Assembly (NCBI GenBank): GCA_005879585.1
Contig: VBKG01000304.1
Coordinates: 1 to 41,772, forward strand
Length of the DNA stretch: 41,772 bases
Direction: 5' to 3'
From: Deltaproteobacteria bacterium
GTDB taxonomy: Bacteria; Desulfobacterota; Binatia; DP-6
Of this stretch, positions 26,696 to 35,305 are shown piece after piece. The notes under the pieces were generated by a model. It ran no database searches, was not told the origin of the DNA, and saw nothing but the letters and a program-made list of their open reading frames with translations. The position numbers and the translations under genes were made by a program. Position 1 is the stretch's first letter. Each line of letters opens with the position of its first letter.

Positions 26696-27805
26696 TCATC
26701 GGCGTGTGTCGGCGAGCACCTGGCCGAGCGCGTCGACGAAGCGCGCGTTCTCTTCCGGGAGACCGACCGTCACCCGGACGTGCGCCGGAAAGCCGTAAAC
26801 GTCCATCGGGCGGACGATCACACCACGGCGGAGGAGCGCCTGGTAGACGGCCCCGCCGTCGCCGACGTGGACGAGGATGAAGTTCGCGGCGCTCGGCACG
26901 TGGGCGAGGCCGAGCCGGTCGAATGCCGCCGTGAGATACGCCATGCCGGCACGGTTCGTCGCGAGCGTCCGCCGGACGTGGTCGTCGTCGTCGAGCGCGG
27001 CACACGCTGCCACCTGCGCCAGCGAGTTCACGCTGAAGGGCTGCCGCACCCGGCCGAGGACGTCGATCACCGCGGGCGGCGCCACCGCATAACCGACCCG
27101 GAGCCCGGCGAGACCGTAGAGCTTGGAGAACGTCCGCAGCGTCACGACCGGCACCTTGCCGTCGCCGCGCACGCGGATCGTGTCCGGGTAGTCGTCGTCG
27201 GCGACGTACTCCGCATAAGCGTCGTCGGCCACGACCACCACGTGGTCCGGCATCGCGGCGAGGAATGCCTCCCACGCCGGCCGCCGGAAGATCGTGCCCG
27301 TCGGGTTGTTCGGATTGCCGAGGAAGACGACGCGCGTCCGCGCACCGACGGCCCTGACCATCGCCGGGAGATCGTGCGTGAAGTCGCGCAGCGGCACGCT
27401 GCGCGGCACGCCGCCCGCCGCCTGGACGATCAGGCGGTAGATGACGAACGCCTGGTCCGCCATCACCGCCTCGTCGCCGGCGCGGAGAAAGCTCCGCACG
27501 ACGAGTTCCAGGAGCTCGTTCGAGCCGTTGCCGACGAGGATATCCTCCGGCGCGACGCCGTGGCGCGCGGCGAGCCGCTGCGTCAAATGGAACGAGGACC
27601 CGTCGGGGTAGCGATGAACGTCCGCCAGCGCGGCGGCCAGCGCGGCGAGCGCGCGCGGCGAGGGCCCGAGCGGATTCTCGTTGGACGCGAGCTTGATGGA
27701 GCCGCGGATGCCGAGCTCGCGCTCGAGCTCCTCGATGGGCTTCCCCGGCGAGTACGGGGTCAAGCTCCGCACCCACTCGGGGACGAAGCTCCGGACGTCG
27801 CTCAC
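26696..27805 (-). CDS. HisC-type aminotransferase, probably aromatic
   Basis: A 369-residue fold-type I PLP enzyme of the histidinol-phosphate aminotransferase family. Motifs: LASNENPLGPSP, GNGSNELLELV, FLGNPNNPTGT, DDAYAEYV, the PLP Lys in TFSKLYGLAGLRVGY, and RVTVGLPEEN near the end. It lies between pheA and tyrA with no histidine genes nearby, so it probably makes phenylalanine and tyrosine from their keto acids (a HisC2/AroJ role), though a histidine role cannot be excluded. GTG 27805 overlaps the pheA stop as GTGA. Confidence 0.9.
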   Translation of the reverse strand: MSDVRSFVPEWVRSLTPYSPGKPIEELERELGIRGSIKLASNENPLGPSPRALAALAAALADVHRYPDGSSFHLTQRLAARHGVAPEDILVGNGSNELLELVVRSFLRAGDEAVMADQAFVIYRLIVQAAGGVPRSVPLRDFTHDLPAMVRAVGARTRVVFLGNPNNPTGTIFRRPAWEAFLAAMPDHVVVVADDAYAEYVADDDYPDTIRVRGDGKVPVVTLRTFSKLYGLAGLRVGYAVAPPAVIDVLGRVRQPFSVNSLAQVAACAALDDDDHVRRTLATNRAGMAYLTAAFDRLGLAHVPSAANFILVHVGDGGAVYQALLRRGVIVRPMDVYGFPAHVRVTVGLPEENARFVDALGQVLADTRR

Positions 27806-28896
27806 GGCGCGGGCTCGGGCGCCGCGGGGTACGAGCCGAGCACCTTGAGCCGCAGCGCCGTCCGGTCGACGGCGGCGAGCGCCCGCTGCACGCGTCGCTC
27901 GCGCCGATGACCCTTGAGGTCGAGGAAGAAGAAGTACTCCCACGGCCGCTCGCGCAGCGGGCGCGACTCGATCTTGATGAGATCGATCCCGTGCGCCGCG
28001 AACGGGCGCAGCATGCGCGCGAGGATGCCGACCTCGTCGCGCACGCTCATCACGAGCGACGTCTTGTCGTCGCCGCTCGGCTGCTCGGCGTCGTGCTGGC
28101 CGAGGACGAGGAAGCGGGTCAGGTTCCCGGGCTCGTCCTGGATCGCCTGCGCGATCACCGCGAGCCCGTAGGTCTCGGCCGCCGCCTCGGCGGCGATCGC
28201 CGCCGTGCCCGATTCCTTGCCGGCACGCTCCGCCGCGGCGGCGTTGCTCGCCTCCTGTTCGGTCCGCGCATTCGGCAGCTCGCGCCCGAGCCAGCGCCGA
28301 CACTGCGCGAGCGCCTGCGGATGCGCGACGACGCGCTTGATCGTTGCGAGCGTCGCCCCGGCGTGCGCGAGGAGACAGTGACGGACCGGCAACGACACCT
28401 CGGCGCAGATGCGCAGCGGCGATTCCACGAGGAGGTCGAGGGTGTGCGCAACCATGCCCTCGGTGGAGTTCTCGACCGGCACGACGCCGAGGTCGGCGCG
28501 TCCGCTCTCGACGTCGTGGAAGACGTCGGCGACGGTGGCGGCGGGCCGGTAATCCGCCGCCGCGCCGAACTGCCGGCGCGCGGCGAGGTGCGTGTACGTC
28601 GCCGCCGGCCCGAGATACGCGACGCCGAGACGCTGCTCGAGGCTCCGCGAGGCCGAGATGATCTCGCGGAAGATTGCGCGCACGGACTGCTCCGGGAGCG
28701 GACCGCGATTCGTGCGCGCGACACGCCCGAGGACACCGCGCTCGCGGCCCGGCGCATAGACGCTGGAGTTCGTGCGCGCCTTCTGCTCCGCGATCGCGAC
28801 GGCGAGCGCGGCGCGCTCGTTCAACAGGCGGAGGATCCGGTCGTCGATCCGGTCGATGTGCCGCCGGAGCGCGGGAATCGAAGCCTTGCGCGGCAT
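27802..28896 (-). CDS. pheA: Chorismate mutase / prephenate dehydratase
   Basis: A 364-residue bifunctional P-protein committing chorismate to phenylalanine. An AroQ-type mutase helix bundle covers 1-~90 (RIDDRILRLLNERAALAVAI). The dehydratase domain from ~92 (GVAYLGPAATYTHLAA, VVPVENSTEGMV) ends near 270. An ACT domain (~280-355, with ESRPLRERPWEYFFFLD) is the usual phenylalanine feedback site. The neighbours hisC, tyrA and aroA complete the aromatic branch. Confidence 0.96.
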   Translation of the reverse strand: MPRKASIPALRRHIDRIDDRILRLLNERAALAVAIAEQKARTNSSVYAPGRERGVLGRVARTNRGPLPEQSVRAIFREIISASRSLEQRLGVAYLGPAATYTHLAARRQFGAAADYRPAATVADVFHDVESGRADLGVVPVENSTEGMVAHTLDLLVESPLRICAEVSLPVRHCLLAHAGATLATIKRVVAHPQALAQCRRWLGRELPNARTEQEASNAAAAERAGKESGTAAIAAEAAAETYGLAVIAQAIQDEPGNLTRFLVLGQHDAEQPSGDDKTSLVMSVRDEVGILARMLRPFAAHGIDLIKIESRPLRERPWEYFFFLDLKGHRRERRVQRALAAVDRTALRLKVLGSYPAAPEPAP

Positions 28897-28926
28897 GCGG
28901 CGCTCGGCGCGAGGTCTACCGCGGGC

Positions 28927-29862
28927 CTAGTGCTTTTGCAAACTTGCACCGTCGAGAAACGCGGCCACCTCCGCCACGATGCGCGCGTCGTCGCCGGGAT
29001 GACGCCAGACCACGGCGGACTCGGCGCGGAACCACGTCCGCTGCCGCTTCGCGAAGCGCCGCGTGGCGCGCACCATGGCATCGAGCGCGACGTCGAAGTC
29101 CACGTCGCCCGCGACGCAGTCGAGCATCTCGCGATAGCCGACGGCGCGGAACGCCGGCGTGTCGAGGGAAACCCGCGCGCGGAGCGTGCGGACCTCCTCG
29201 AGGAATCCCCCAGCCACCATGGCGCGCGCGCGCGCCTCGATGCGGCCCGCGAGCTCGGCCGCCGGCCGCGCGAGTCCGATCACGAGCGCGTCGTAGGGCG
29301 TCTCGCGGAACCGGTGCGCGTCTTGCCACTCCGAGAGCCGGCGGCCCGTCGTGAGCGCGACTTCGAGCGCACGCACGCTGCGCACGACGTCGTGTGGCGC
29401 AATGCGTGCCGCCGCGGTGGGATCGACGGCGACGAGACGCCGGTGCAGCGCCGGCGCGCCGTCGACGTGCGCCAGCTGCGCGAGCACCGCGCGCACCGCG
29501 GGGACGCGCGGCGGCGCCGGACAGAGGCCGCCGAGCAGCGCGCGCACGTAGAGGCCCGTGCCGCCGACGACGATCGCCGCCCGGCCACGGCGCGTGATGT
29601 CCGCGATCGCCGCTGCGGCGGCGGCGCGGAAGCGCGCGACGTCGAACGTGTCGTCGGGCTCGACGAGATCGACGCAGTGGTGCCGGGCGCGCGCCCGCTC
29701 GGCTGCGCTCGGCTTGGCCGTGCCGATGTCGAAACCGCGGTACACCTGGCGCGAGTCTGCAGACACGATCTCGCCACCCACCGCCTCCGCGATCGCGACG
29801 CCGATTTCCGTCTTGCCGCTCGCCGTGGGGCCGACGACGCAGACGATGCGCGGACGGCTCAT
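28927..29862 (-). CDS. miaA: tRNA dimethylallyltransferase MiaA
   Basis: A 311-residue enzyme that prenylates A37 of tRNAs reading UNN codons. P-loop GPTASGKT at 11-18, SADSRQVYRGFDIGTAKP, VGGTGLYVRALLGG, and the C-terminal AKRQRTWFRAE segment that contacts tRNA. ATG overlaps the mutL stop as ATGA, a pairing seen in many bacteria. Confidence 0.96.
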   Translation of the reverse strand: MSRPRIVCVVGPTASGKTEIGVAIAEAVGGEIVSADSRQVYRGFDIGTAKPSAAERARARHHCVDLVEPDDTFDVARFRAAAAAAIADITRRGRAAIVVGGTGLYVRALLGGLCPAPPRVPAVRAVLAQLAHVDGAPALHRRLVAVDPTAAARIAPHDVVRSVRALEVALTTGRRLSEWQDAHRFRETPYDALVIGLARPAAELAGRIEARARAMVAGGFLEEVRTLRARVSLDTPAFRAVGYREMLDCVAGDVDFDVALDAMVRATRRFAKRQRTWFRAESAVVWRHPGDDARIVAEVAAFLDGASLQKH

Positions 29863-31574
29863 CGCTTGAAGAGCGCCTCGAGCTGTCCGCGCTCGAGCGT
29901 CACCGCGACGGGGCGCCCGTGCGGACAGTGCGCGGCGACGTCCACCCCGTCCATCGCCGCGAGGAGCGCGTGCACCTCGGCCGGATCGAGCCGCTCACCG
30001 ACCCGCACGACGCTGTGGCAGGCGAGCGTCGCGAGCGCGTCCTCGGCGGCGCGCTCCGCGGCACCGCTCGCCCCTTCCTCGGCGAGCTCGCGCGCCACCG
30101 CGCGGACAAGGGCGCCGGCGTCGCGGCCGCGGAGCAGATGCGGCACGGTCCGGAGGAGAAATGTGCCGTCGCCAAATGGCTCTCCCTCGAGGCCGGCCGC
30201 GGCCAGCACCTCCGCATGCTCGCCGAGCGCGGCGGCGTGCGCCGCGGGCAGCTCGATGGCCTCGGGGATGAGCAGGGGGTCGCGCGCGACGCCACCGCGC
30301 GCGCGCTCGGCGCGAAGCCGCTCGAAGGCGACGCGCTCGTGCGCCGCGTGCTGGTCGATGAGCACCACCCGACCGTCTCCCTCGCACACGAGGTAGCCGT
30401 CGAAGATCTGGCCGATGAAGCGGAGCGACGCAAACCCGCCCGGCGCCGCGCTCCAGAGCGCCGACGGCGCACTCGCTGCGAGAGCCTCCAGCGCGAAGCC
30501 CCCGCCGTCCAGCGGCCGATCGTACGACGTCGGCGCGCCAACGGGTGACGCCGGTGGCACTACCGCGGGGCGCAGTGCCGCCGCGAGCTGCGACCGCAGC
30601 GTCGGCACGATGAGCTGGTGGACCGCGGCCGGATGCCGGAAGCGCACCTCGAGCTTCGCCGGATGCACGTTCACGTCGGCCTCCCCCGCCGGGAAGCGCA
30701 CGAGCACCACCGCGATGGGATAGCGCCCGTGCATGAGCAGCGACTCGTAGCCGTCGAGCACCGCGCGGAGGAGGAGGCGATCACGTGTCCAGCGGTACGC
30801 GCCGCCAAGACCAACGTACGTCCAGACCAGCCGCGCGCTCCCGACGGTCTCGCGCGGCGGGGCGAGCCAGGCGCGAAGCGCGAGACCACCACGTTCCGCC
30901 TCGACGTCCACCAGCGACGCCGCGCGCTCGCGGCCGAGCACCTGCCCCAGCCGCTGGCGGTCGTCGCGGACGGCCGGCCACGCGAGCACCTCCCGGCCGT
31001 CGTGCTCGAGGCGGAAGCCGACCAACGGGCACGGTGCGGCGAGCCGCGTCACCGCGTCGACGACGTGCGCGAGCTCCGTCGCCGGCGTGCGGAGGAACTT
31101 CCGCCGGGCCGGCGTGGCACCGAAGAGCTCCTCGACGTCGACCGACGTGCCCGCCGGCGCGCCGGCCATCCCGGCCGCGCGCGCACCCGCGGCGTCCGCC
31201 TCGACGACGCTCGCGGCCGGCTCCGCGGCACGGCGGGTGGTGACGCGGACGCGCGCCACCGCGGCGATGCTCGGCAGCGCCTCGCCACGGAACCCGAGGG
31301 TCGCCACGCCGGCGAGCTCTTCGGCGCGCACGAGCTTGCTGGTCGCGTGGCGCGCGAACGCGAGCAGCGCATCCGCGGCCGACATCCCTTCGCCGTCGTC
31401 GCGTACGGAGATGCGCTCGAGCCCGCCGCCTGCCAGGCGGACGTCGACGGTACGCGCGCCGGCGTCGAGCGCGTTCTCGACGAGCTCCTTCACGACGGAC
31501 GCCGGTCGCTCGATGACCTCGCCGGCGGCGATCTGCGCCTGGACGTCGGGCGGAAGGACCGCGATCCTGCCCAC
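29859..31574 (-). CDS. mutL: DNA mismatch repair endonuclease MutL
   Basis: A 571-residue MutL. GHKL ATPase motifs: [27 protein letters not shown]. The C-terminal half carries the endonuclease motif [12 protein letters not shown] (the DQHA-x2-E-x4-E signature), plus ACH, CPHGRP and FKR elements. So this MutL should nick the strand itself and needs no MutH. GTG 31574 is chosen because it gives the conserved [20 protein letters not shown] start. An in-frame GTG at 31643 would translate through a 12-bp hairpin stem and add 23 residues unlike the family. Confidence 0.95.
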   Translation of the reverse strand: MGRIAVLPPDVQAQIAAGEVIERPASVVKELVENALDAGARTVDVRLAGGGLERISVRDDGEGMSAADALLAFARHATSKLVRAEELAGVATLGFRGEALPSIAAVARVRVTTRRAAEPAASVVEADAAGARAAGMAGAPAGTSVDVEELFGATPARRKFLRTPATELAHVVDAVTRLAAPCPLVGFRLEHDGREVLAWPAVRDDRQRLGQVLGRERAASLVDVEAERGGLALRAWLAPPRETVGSARLVWTYVGLGGAYRWTRDRLLLRAVLDGYESLLMHGRYPIAVVLVRFPAGEADVNVHPAKLEVRFRHPAAVHQLIVPTLRSQLAAALRPAVVPPASPVGAPTSYDRPLDGGGFALEALAASAPSALWSAAPGGFASLRFIGQIFDGYLVCEGDGRVVLIDQHAAHERVAFERLRAERARGGVARDPLLIPEAIELPAAHAAALGEHAEVLAAAGLEGEPFGDGTFLLRTVPHLLRGRDAGALVRAVARELAEEGASGAAERAAEDALATLACHSVVRVGERLDPAEVHALLAAMDGVDVAAHCPHGRPVAVTLERGQLEALFKR

Positions 31575-31584
31575 GGCTACGTCG

Positions 31585-31846
31585 CCGACCCGAGACTCCG
31601 TCTCGGGTCGGATCTCGAAAGCGAGCGTGTAGCGTGCTGCCACGCGCGACCGCCGTGTCGCGGCCGGCGAAGCCGGCGCGACAAAACGAGCACGTCCGAC
31701 TCGGAGAGCGCTAGTGCGACTGCACGCTGCACTCGTCGTTCCGTAAAGTTTGCGGCGCCGGCTTCGCCGGCCGCCGCACGGCGTTCGCGCCGTTCACCGG
31801 GCGACATTCTCGCTGTCCGACCGACCCGAGACGCAGTCTCGGGTCG
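31585..31846. repeat. Large imperfect inverted repeat made of nested hairpins
   Basis: The mutL-pgi gap is symmetrical about base ~31717. Outer hairpin A (stem 31585-31596/31600-31611, CCGACCCGAGAC) is matched by outer hairpin B (31822-31832/31836-31846) with the same stem. Inner hairpin C (31658-31681, core GCCGGC-GAA-GCCGGC, one bulged G) is matched by inverted copy D (31751-31778, core GCCGGC-TTC-GCCGGC, one bulged C). A further TTCG-loop hairpin lies at 31778-31793 (ACGGCG/CGCCGT). Apart from this the gap holds no gene. Confidence 0.65.
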
Positions 31847-31847
31847 T

Positions 31848-33257
31848 TTAAAGTATGAAGCGCGTGTCCTTCTGCGCGAGCCAGGCCTCCACCTCGTCGT
31901 GCGACGTCTCGAACCCCGGCCGGCCGAGGAGCCCGTAGGCAAATCGCCGGCTCTCCTCCACCCCCGGTTGTCCGAACGGATCGACCGCCGCCAGCGTCGC
32001 GAGATCGACCGCCGTCATCTGAAGGAGGAAGAGCAGCTGGCCGAGGGTGAAGGCCGTGACACCGGGCAAGGTGAGCGTCGCGCTCGGCCGCCCGCGCTTG
32101 GCGAGCGCCAGCTCCGTGGCGCGCTGCTCGGCATTCAGCAGCGCACCGAGCGAATGGCCGCCGAGGTATCCCACACCTTCGAGGTCCTGGTACGTGGCGG
32201 GCACGTCGACCGCCACGCCGTGGTCGTCGACGCGGAGGAAGATCACGACCTTGTCGCACGGTCCGTCGACGAAGAGCTGCAGCTGCGAGTGCTGGTCGGC
32301 GGGCCCGAGGCGGATCGGCGTCTGCCCCCAGTCGGCGGCGCGATCGCGGGCCTCCGGGCTCTTGCCGAGGCTCTCGGCCCAGAGCTGGCAGAACCAGTCG
32401 CCCGCCGCCGCGAGGCGCTCGCAGTACGCCATCAGCACGACTATCCGCTTCTGCCGTCGCGTCGCGAGGAGCCAGAGCGCCGCGGCGAGCGCGAGCGCGG
32501 GGTCCCGGAGCGGCGTCGGCGCCGCCCGTCCACGCTCGTCCATGCTGGCCGCGCCGGCGAGGAGCTCCTCGATGTCGATTCCCGCCGCCGCGGCCGGGAA
32601 GAGCCCGACTGCCGTCAGCACGGAGAAGCGACCGTCGATGCCCTCGGGAATGACCAGCTCCTGGAATCCCTCGTCGTTGACGATCTGCCGCAGCGACCCC
32701 TGCCGCGCGTCGGTGGTGACGACGAGATGGCGCTTGTAGTCGACGGCCCCGAGCGCGTGCATCAGCCGGTCGCGGACGATCATGAACTGCGCGATCGTCT
32801 CCGCGGTTTCGCCCGACTTGCTGACGACGTTGAACAGAGTTCGCCGGAGATCGAGTCGCCCGAGCAGCGGGCCGAAGGTGTCGGGGTCGATGGAGTCGGC
32901 GACCACGATACGGAGCGCGCTGCCCTCGATCGCGAGCGCGCCGGCGAGCGCGCGGATGCCGAGCGCCGACCCACCGATGCCGAGCACAACGAGCGCATCG
33001 AACTGTCCCTGCACCGTCGCGGCCACCTCGAGCACGCGTCGGACGGCCTCCCGGTCGTGCGGCAGCGCCGTGAACGGCAGCGCACCGGCCGCGCGCCGCG
33101 CGGCCACGTCGTCGCGCACGCGCAGGAGCTCGGGCTCGAAGGCCGCGAGATCTTCCGCGGTGAGCCCGTCGCCCCCCGTCCCCGCCGCGAGCAGCCCGTT
33201 CAGGTCCAGCCGCAGGGCCATCGCGTCGCGCCAGCGGCGGCGCCGGTACTGCGGCAT
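31848..33257 (-). CDS. pgi: Glucose-6-phosphate isomerase
   Basis: A 469-residue phosphoglucose isomerase. The SIS-domain stretch [19 protein letters not shown], the sugar-phosphate loop [12 protein letters not shown], the catalytic region [15 protein letters not shown], and [12 protein letters not shown] are clear. It is shorter than the E. coli enzyme and closer to the compact bacterial type. ATG 33257 fits the promoter immediately upstream and would give a nearly leaderless mRNA; ATG 33221 is the alternative and loses 12 residues. It is divergent from rfaE2. Confidence 0.92.
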   Translation of the reverse strand: MPQYRRRRWRDAMALRLDLNGLLAAGTGGDGLTAEDLAAFEPELLRVRDDVAARRAAGALPFTALPHDREAVRRVLEVAATVQGQFDALVVLGIGGSALGIRALAGALAIEGSALRIVVADSIDPDTFGPLLGRLDLRRTLFNVVSKSGETAETIAQFMIVRDRLMHALGAVDYKRHLVVTTDARQGSLRQIVNDEGFQELVIPEGIDGRFSVLTAVGLFPAAAAGIDIEELLAGAASMDERGRAAPTPLRDPALALAAALWLLATRRQKRIVVLMAYCERLAAAGDWFCQLWAESLGKSPEARDRAADWGQTPIRLGPADQHSQLQLFVDGPCDKVVIFLRVDDHGVAVDVPATYQDLEGVGYLGGHSLGALLNAEQRATELALAKRGRPSATLTLPGVTAFTLGQLLFLLQMTAVDLATLAAVDPFGQPGVEESRRFAYGLLGRPGFETSHDEVEAWLAQKDTRFIL

Positions 33258-33264
33258 CGGCCGC

Positions 33265-33293
33265 CGTGTAGCCTGCGTCCGGAGGGCGGTCAA
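33265..33293 (-). promoter_or_regulatory. Candidate promoter of pgi
   Basis: Reading leftward: TTGACC (33293-33288), a 17-bp spacer and TACACG (33270-33265). The expected transcript start (about 33258) is one base from ATG 33257. Confidence 0.45.
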
Positions 33294-33338
33294 GGCGCAC
33301 GTTCCCGGGCCCGCCGCCATGCGCTATGCTCGGCGTCC

Positions 33339-33818
33339 GTGCCGATCGCCAAGCTCGCTGCGGATGTCGAGGCACTCACCGCGCGCCTCGCGCCGCTGCG
33401 CGCCGCGGGCAAGCGCGTGGTCTTCACCAACGGCTGCTTCGACCTTCTCCACCCGGGCCATGTTCGCTATCTCGCCGCCGCGCGCGACCGCGGCGACGTG
33501 CTGGTCGTCGGCCTGAACAGCGACGCGTCGGTGCGACGCTTGAAGGGTCCCGGCCGCCCGGTCCTGACCATTGACGAGCGGGCGGAGGTGCTGGCGGGTC
33601 TCGCGGCCGTCGACCATCTCGTCGTGTTCGACGAGGATACCCCGCGCCGCCTGATCGCCGCCCTCGCCCCCGATGTGCTCGTGAAGGGCGCCGACTGGGA
33701 CGAGGAGAAGATCGTCGGCCGCGACGAAGTGCTGGCGCGTGGCGGGCGCGTCGAGCGCATCGATGTCGTCCCCGGCTTGTCGACGAGCGAGCTGATCCGC
33801 CGCATCCGGTCGGGGTAG
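33339..33818 (+). CDS. rfaE2: D-glycero-beta-D-manno-heptose 1-phosphate adenylyltransferase
   Basis: A 159-residue nucleotidyltransferase that makes ADP-heptose for the lipopolysaccharide inner core. The cytidylyltransferase-fold motif is [20 protein letters not shown] with the HxGH element; [18 protein letters not shown] and the C-terminal [11 protein letters not shown] are typical. Only the E2 half is present, without the kinase domain, as in many Gram-negatives. The GTG start lies about 9 bases after a TATGCT box (33325-33330), so the mRNA may be leaderless. Confidence 0.93.
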   Translation: MPIAKLAADVEALTARLAPLRAAGKRVVFTNGCFDLLHPGHVRYLAAARDRGDVLVVGLNSDASVRRLKGPGRPVLTIDERAEVLAGLAAVDHLVVFDEDTPRRLIAALAPDVLVKGADWDEEKIVGRDEVLARGGRVERIDVVPGLSTSELIRRIRSG

Positions 33819-33822
33819 CCCC

Positions 33823-34245
33823 GTGCTCGGGCAGCTGGCGGCGCTCCTCCTCGGGCTCCTCGCCGGCGCGATGCTGTTCATCGGCGTCGTCCTCGTCCCG
33901 TTCTGGCATGCGCTCCCGCCGGCCGAGCTGCGCGGCTGGTTCGCGCGCCACGCGGGCCGCACGGGCGCCCTCATGTTCCCGCTCGGCGCCGCGGGGTTCG
34001 CTGCCGCGCTGGCGACGTGCCTCGTGACGCGGACCACGTCCGCCGTGCTGGCGGCGATCGCGTCGGCCGGCGTCGTCGGCGTCACGGTGCTCGTCAACGA
34101 GCCGGCCAACCGGCGCTTTGCGGGGCCGGTCTACCTATCGGACGCGGACACCGTCGCGCTCCTCGGTCGGTGGCGGCGATGGCATTGGCTGCGTGTCGGG
34201 CTCGGGTTGCTCGCGTTTGTCGCGGCGGTCGTGGCGGGAGGGTGA
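33823..34245 (+). CDS. DUF1772-like integral membrane protein
   Basis: A 140-residue protein with four predicted membrane helices (~5-25, ~48-68, ~72-90, ~120-138). The loop NEPANRRFAGP and the tryptophan-rich RWRRWHWLRV before the last helix match the DUF1772/anthrone-oxygenase-like membrane family. The function in bacteria is unknown. GTG 33823 follows the rfaE2 stop by four bases. Its TGA directly abuts the ATG of the transposase remnant. Confidence 0.7.
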   Translation: MLGQLAALLLGLLAGAMLFIGVVLVPFWHALPPAELRGWFARHAGRTGALMFPLGAAGFAAALATCLVTRTTSAVLAAIASAGVVGVTVLVNEPANRRFAGPVYLSDADTVALLGRWRRWHWLRVGLGLLAFVAAVVAGG

Positions 34246-34656
34246 ATGGTTTTCAGTGTTCAGGACGATCACATCCATCTCATCGCGGAAGCGGAGGACA
34301 GAGCTGCACTGTCCCGCGGACTCCGGGGCCTCACCATTCGCGTCGCACGCACGGTAAACCGCGCCCTTGCCCGGCACGGTGTCGTGTGGGCCGATCGCTG
34401 CCATTTCCGTGCGCTCACGAGTCCACGTGCCGTCCGCCACGCCCTGGTTTATGTGCTGATGAATCGCCGGAAGCACTGCGCGGGAGAACACGGGCTGGAT
34501 CCCTGTTCGTCGGCGGGATGGTTTAGTGGTTGGCAGGACGCGGTCGCGACGCCGCCGGGCGCGCCACCGGTCGTCGCACCGCGCACGTGGCTTGCTGCTG
34601 TCGGATGGCGGCGGCACGGCCTCATAGACGTCGACGAACGGCCACGCCGCTGTTGA
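34246..34656 (+). pseudogene. 5'-truncated Y1 (HUH) transposase, REP-associated type
   Basis: A 136-residue frame starting FSVQDDHIHLIAEAEDRAAL, the middle of a Y1_Tnp/REP-associated tyrosine transposase. The HUH metal motif (HIH) is present, as is the region of the catalytic Tyr (ALVYVLMNRRKH), followed by the family C-terminus (GLDPCSSAGWF, PVVAPRTWL, GWRRHGLI). Full-length relatives carry another 70-80 residues upstream, here replaced by the DUF1772 gene. The ATG immediately after that gene could still be used. No intact flanking ends were found; a 12-bp palindrome GACGCCGGCGTC lies at 34658-34669, just past the stop. Confidence 0.65.
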
Positions 34657-34734
34657 AGACGCCGGCGTCCGTCGCGGTCCCATGATTCGCCGCGCGTTGC
34701 ACGCCCTGCCCTCGCATGTTAAGCGCCTTCTCCC

Positions 34735-34926
34735 ATGGCACGCGCCTGTGATGTCTGCGGCAAGCAGCGGTCCGTCGGCCACAACGTCAGCCACGCGAAC
34801 AACAAGTCCAAGCGCGTGTGGCGGCCGAACCTCCAGCGCGTGCACGCGCGCGTCGGGGCGGGGGCCAAGCGGCTGCTCGTCTGCACGCGCTGCCTGCGCT
34901 CGGGCCGGGTCAGGAAGACCGCGTAG
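34735..34926 (+). CDS. rpmB: 50S ribosomal protein L28
   Basis: A 63-residue L28. The start [20 protein letters not shown] and the end [17 protein letters not shown] are diagnostic. Both CxxC pairs are kept, so this is the zinc-binding form. It stands alone, without rpmG. No strong ribosome binding site is visible; a weak TTGCAC/TTAAGC promoter lies at 34698-34725. Confidence 0.95.
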   Translation: MARACDVCGKQRSVGHNVSHANNKSKRVWRPNLQRVHARVGAGAKRLLVCTRCLRSGRVRKTA

Positions 34927-34933
34927 CGCCGCT

Positions 34934-34967
34934 CAGCTTGTGCAACAAATTCTGTTGCGTTAAGCTG
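34934..34967. promoter_or_regulatory. Operator of the Xre-RES toxin-antitoxin operon
   Basis: A two-tier inverted repeat: inner GCAACA-AATTC-TGTTGC (34942-34958) and outer CAGCTT (34934-34939) with AAGCTG (34962-34967). It ends six bases before the antitoxin GTG, the usual place for autoregulation by antitoxin and complex. Confidence 0.6.
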
Positions 34968-34972
34968 TTGCC

Positions 34973-35305
34973 GTGCCCCTGGCGACTGCATCGAAGATCC
35001 GCGCGCTGCGCCGTGACTTCAAAACGGGGGCGGCGATCGCCGATCTGCTCGGGGTGAATCGCTCACAGGTCACGCGCTGGCTGCGCGGGGCCGGCATCGA
35101 CCCGCTCAACGCCGAGCGGATCGACCTGCTCGAGCTCGTGTGGGCCAGCCTCCTGCGGCAGTACGAGCCGGCGGCCGCGCGCGCCTGGCTCTTCGGGTTG
35201 AATCCGCATCTTGGCGACCGCAGGCCGATCGATCTCGTCCGTGCCGGCCGCGCCGAGGAGCTGCTGCGAGCGATCCGCGCGGAGCGGGCCGAGTCCTTCG
35301 CCTGA
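34973..35305 (+). CDS. Xre/MbcA/ParS-type antitoxin
   Basis: A 110-residue antitoxin. The N-terminal half holds a helix-turn-helix (GAAIADLLGVNRSQVTRWLR). The C-terminal half is the MbcA/ParS toxin-binding domain (WLFGLNPHLGDRRPIDLVRA, then EELLRAI). It should bind the RES toxin and the inverted repeat at 34934-34967. GTG 34973 is the start. Confidence 0.85.
   Translation: MPLATASKIRALRRDFKTGAAIADLLGVNRSQVTRWLRGAGIDPLNAERIDLLELVWASLLRQYEPAAARAWLFGLNPHLGDRRPIDLVRAGRAEELLRAIRAERAESFA

Noticed and set aside
31574-31643. A longer MutL from GTG 31643
   Set aside because: The added residues come from the 12-bp hairpin stem and do not resemble MutL N-termini; GTG 31574 gives the conserved start.
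31822-31846. Hairpin B as a rho-independent terminator of pgi
   Set aside because: On the pgi transcript no U-run follows the stem. The identical stem near mutL fits a repeat element better, though some terminating effect is possible.
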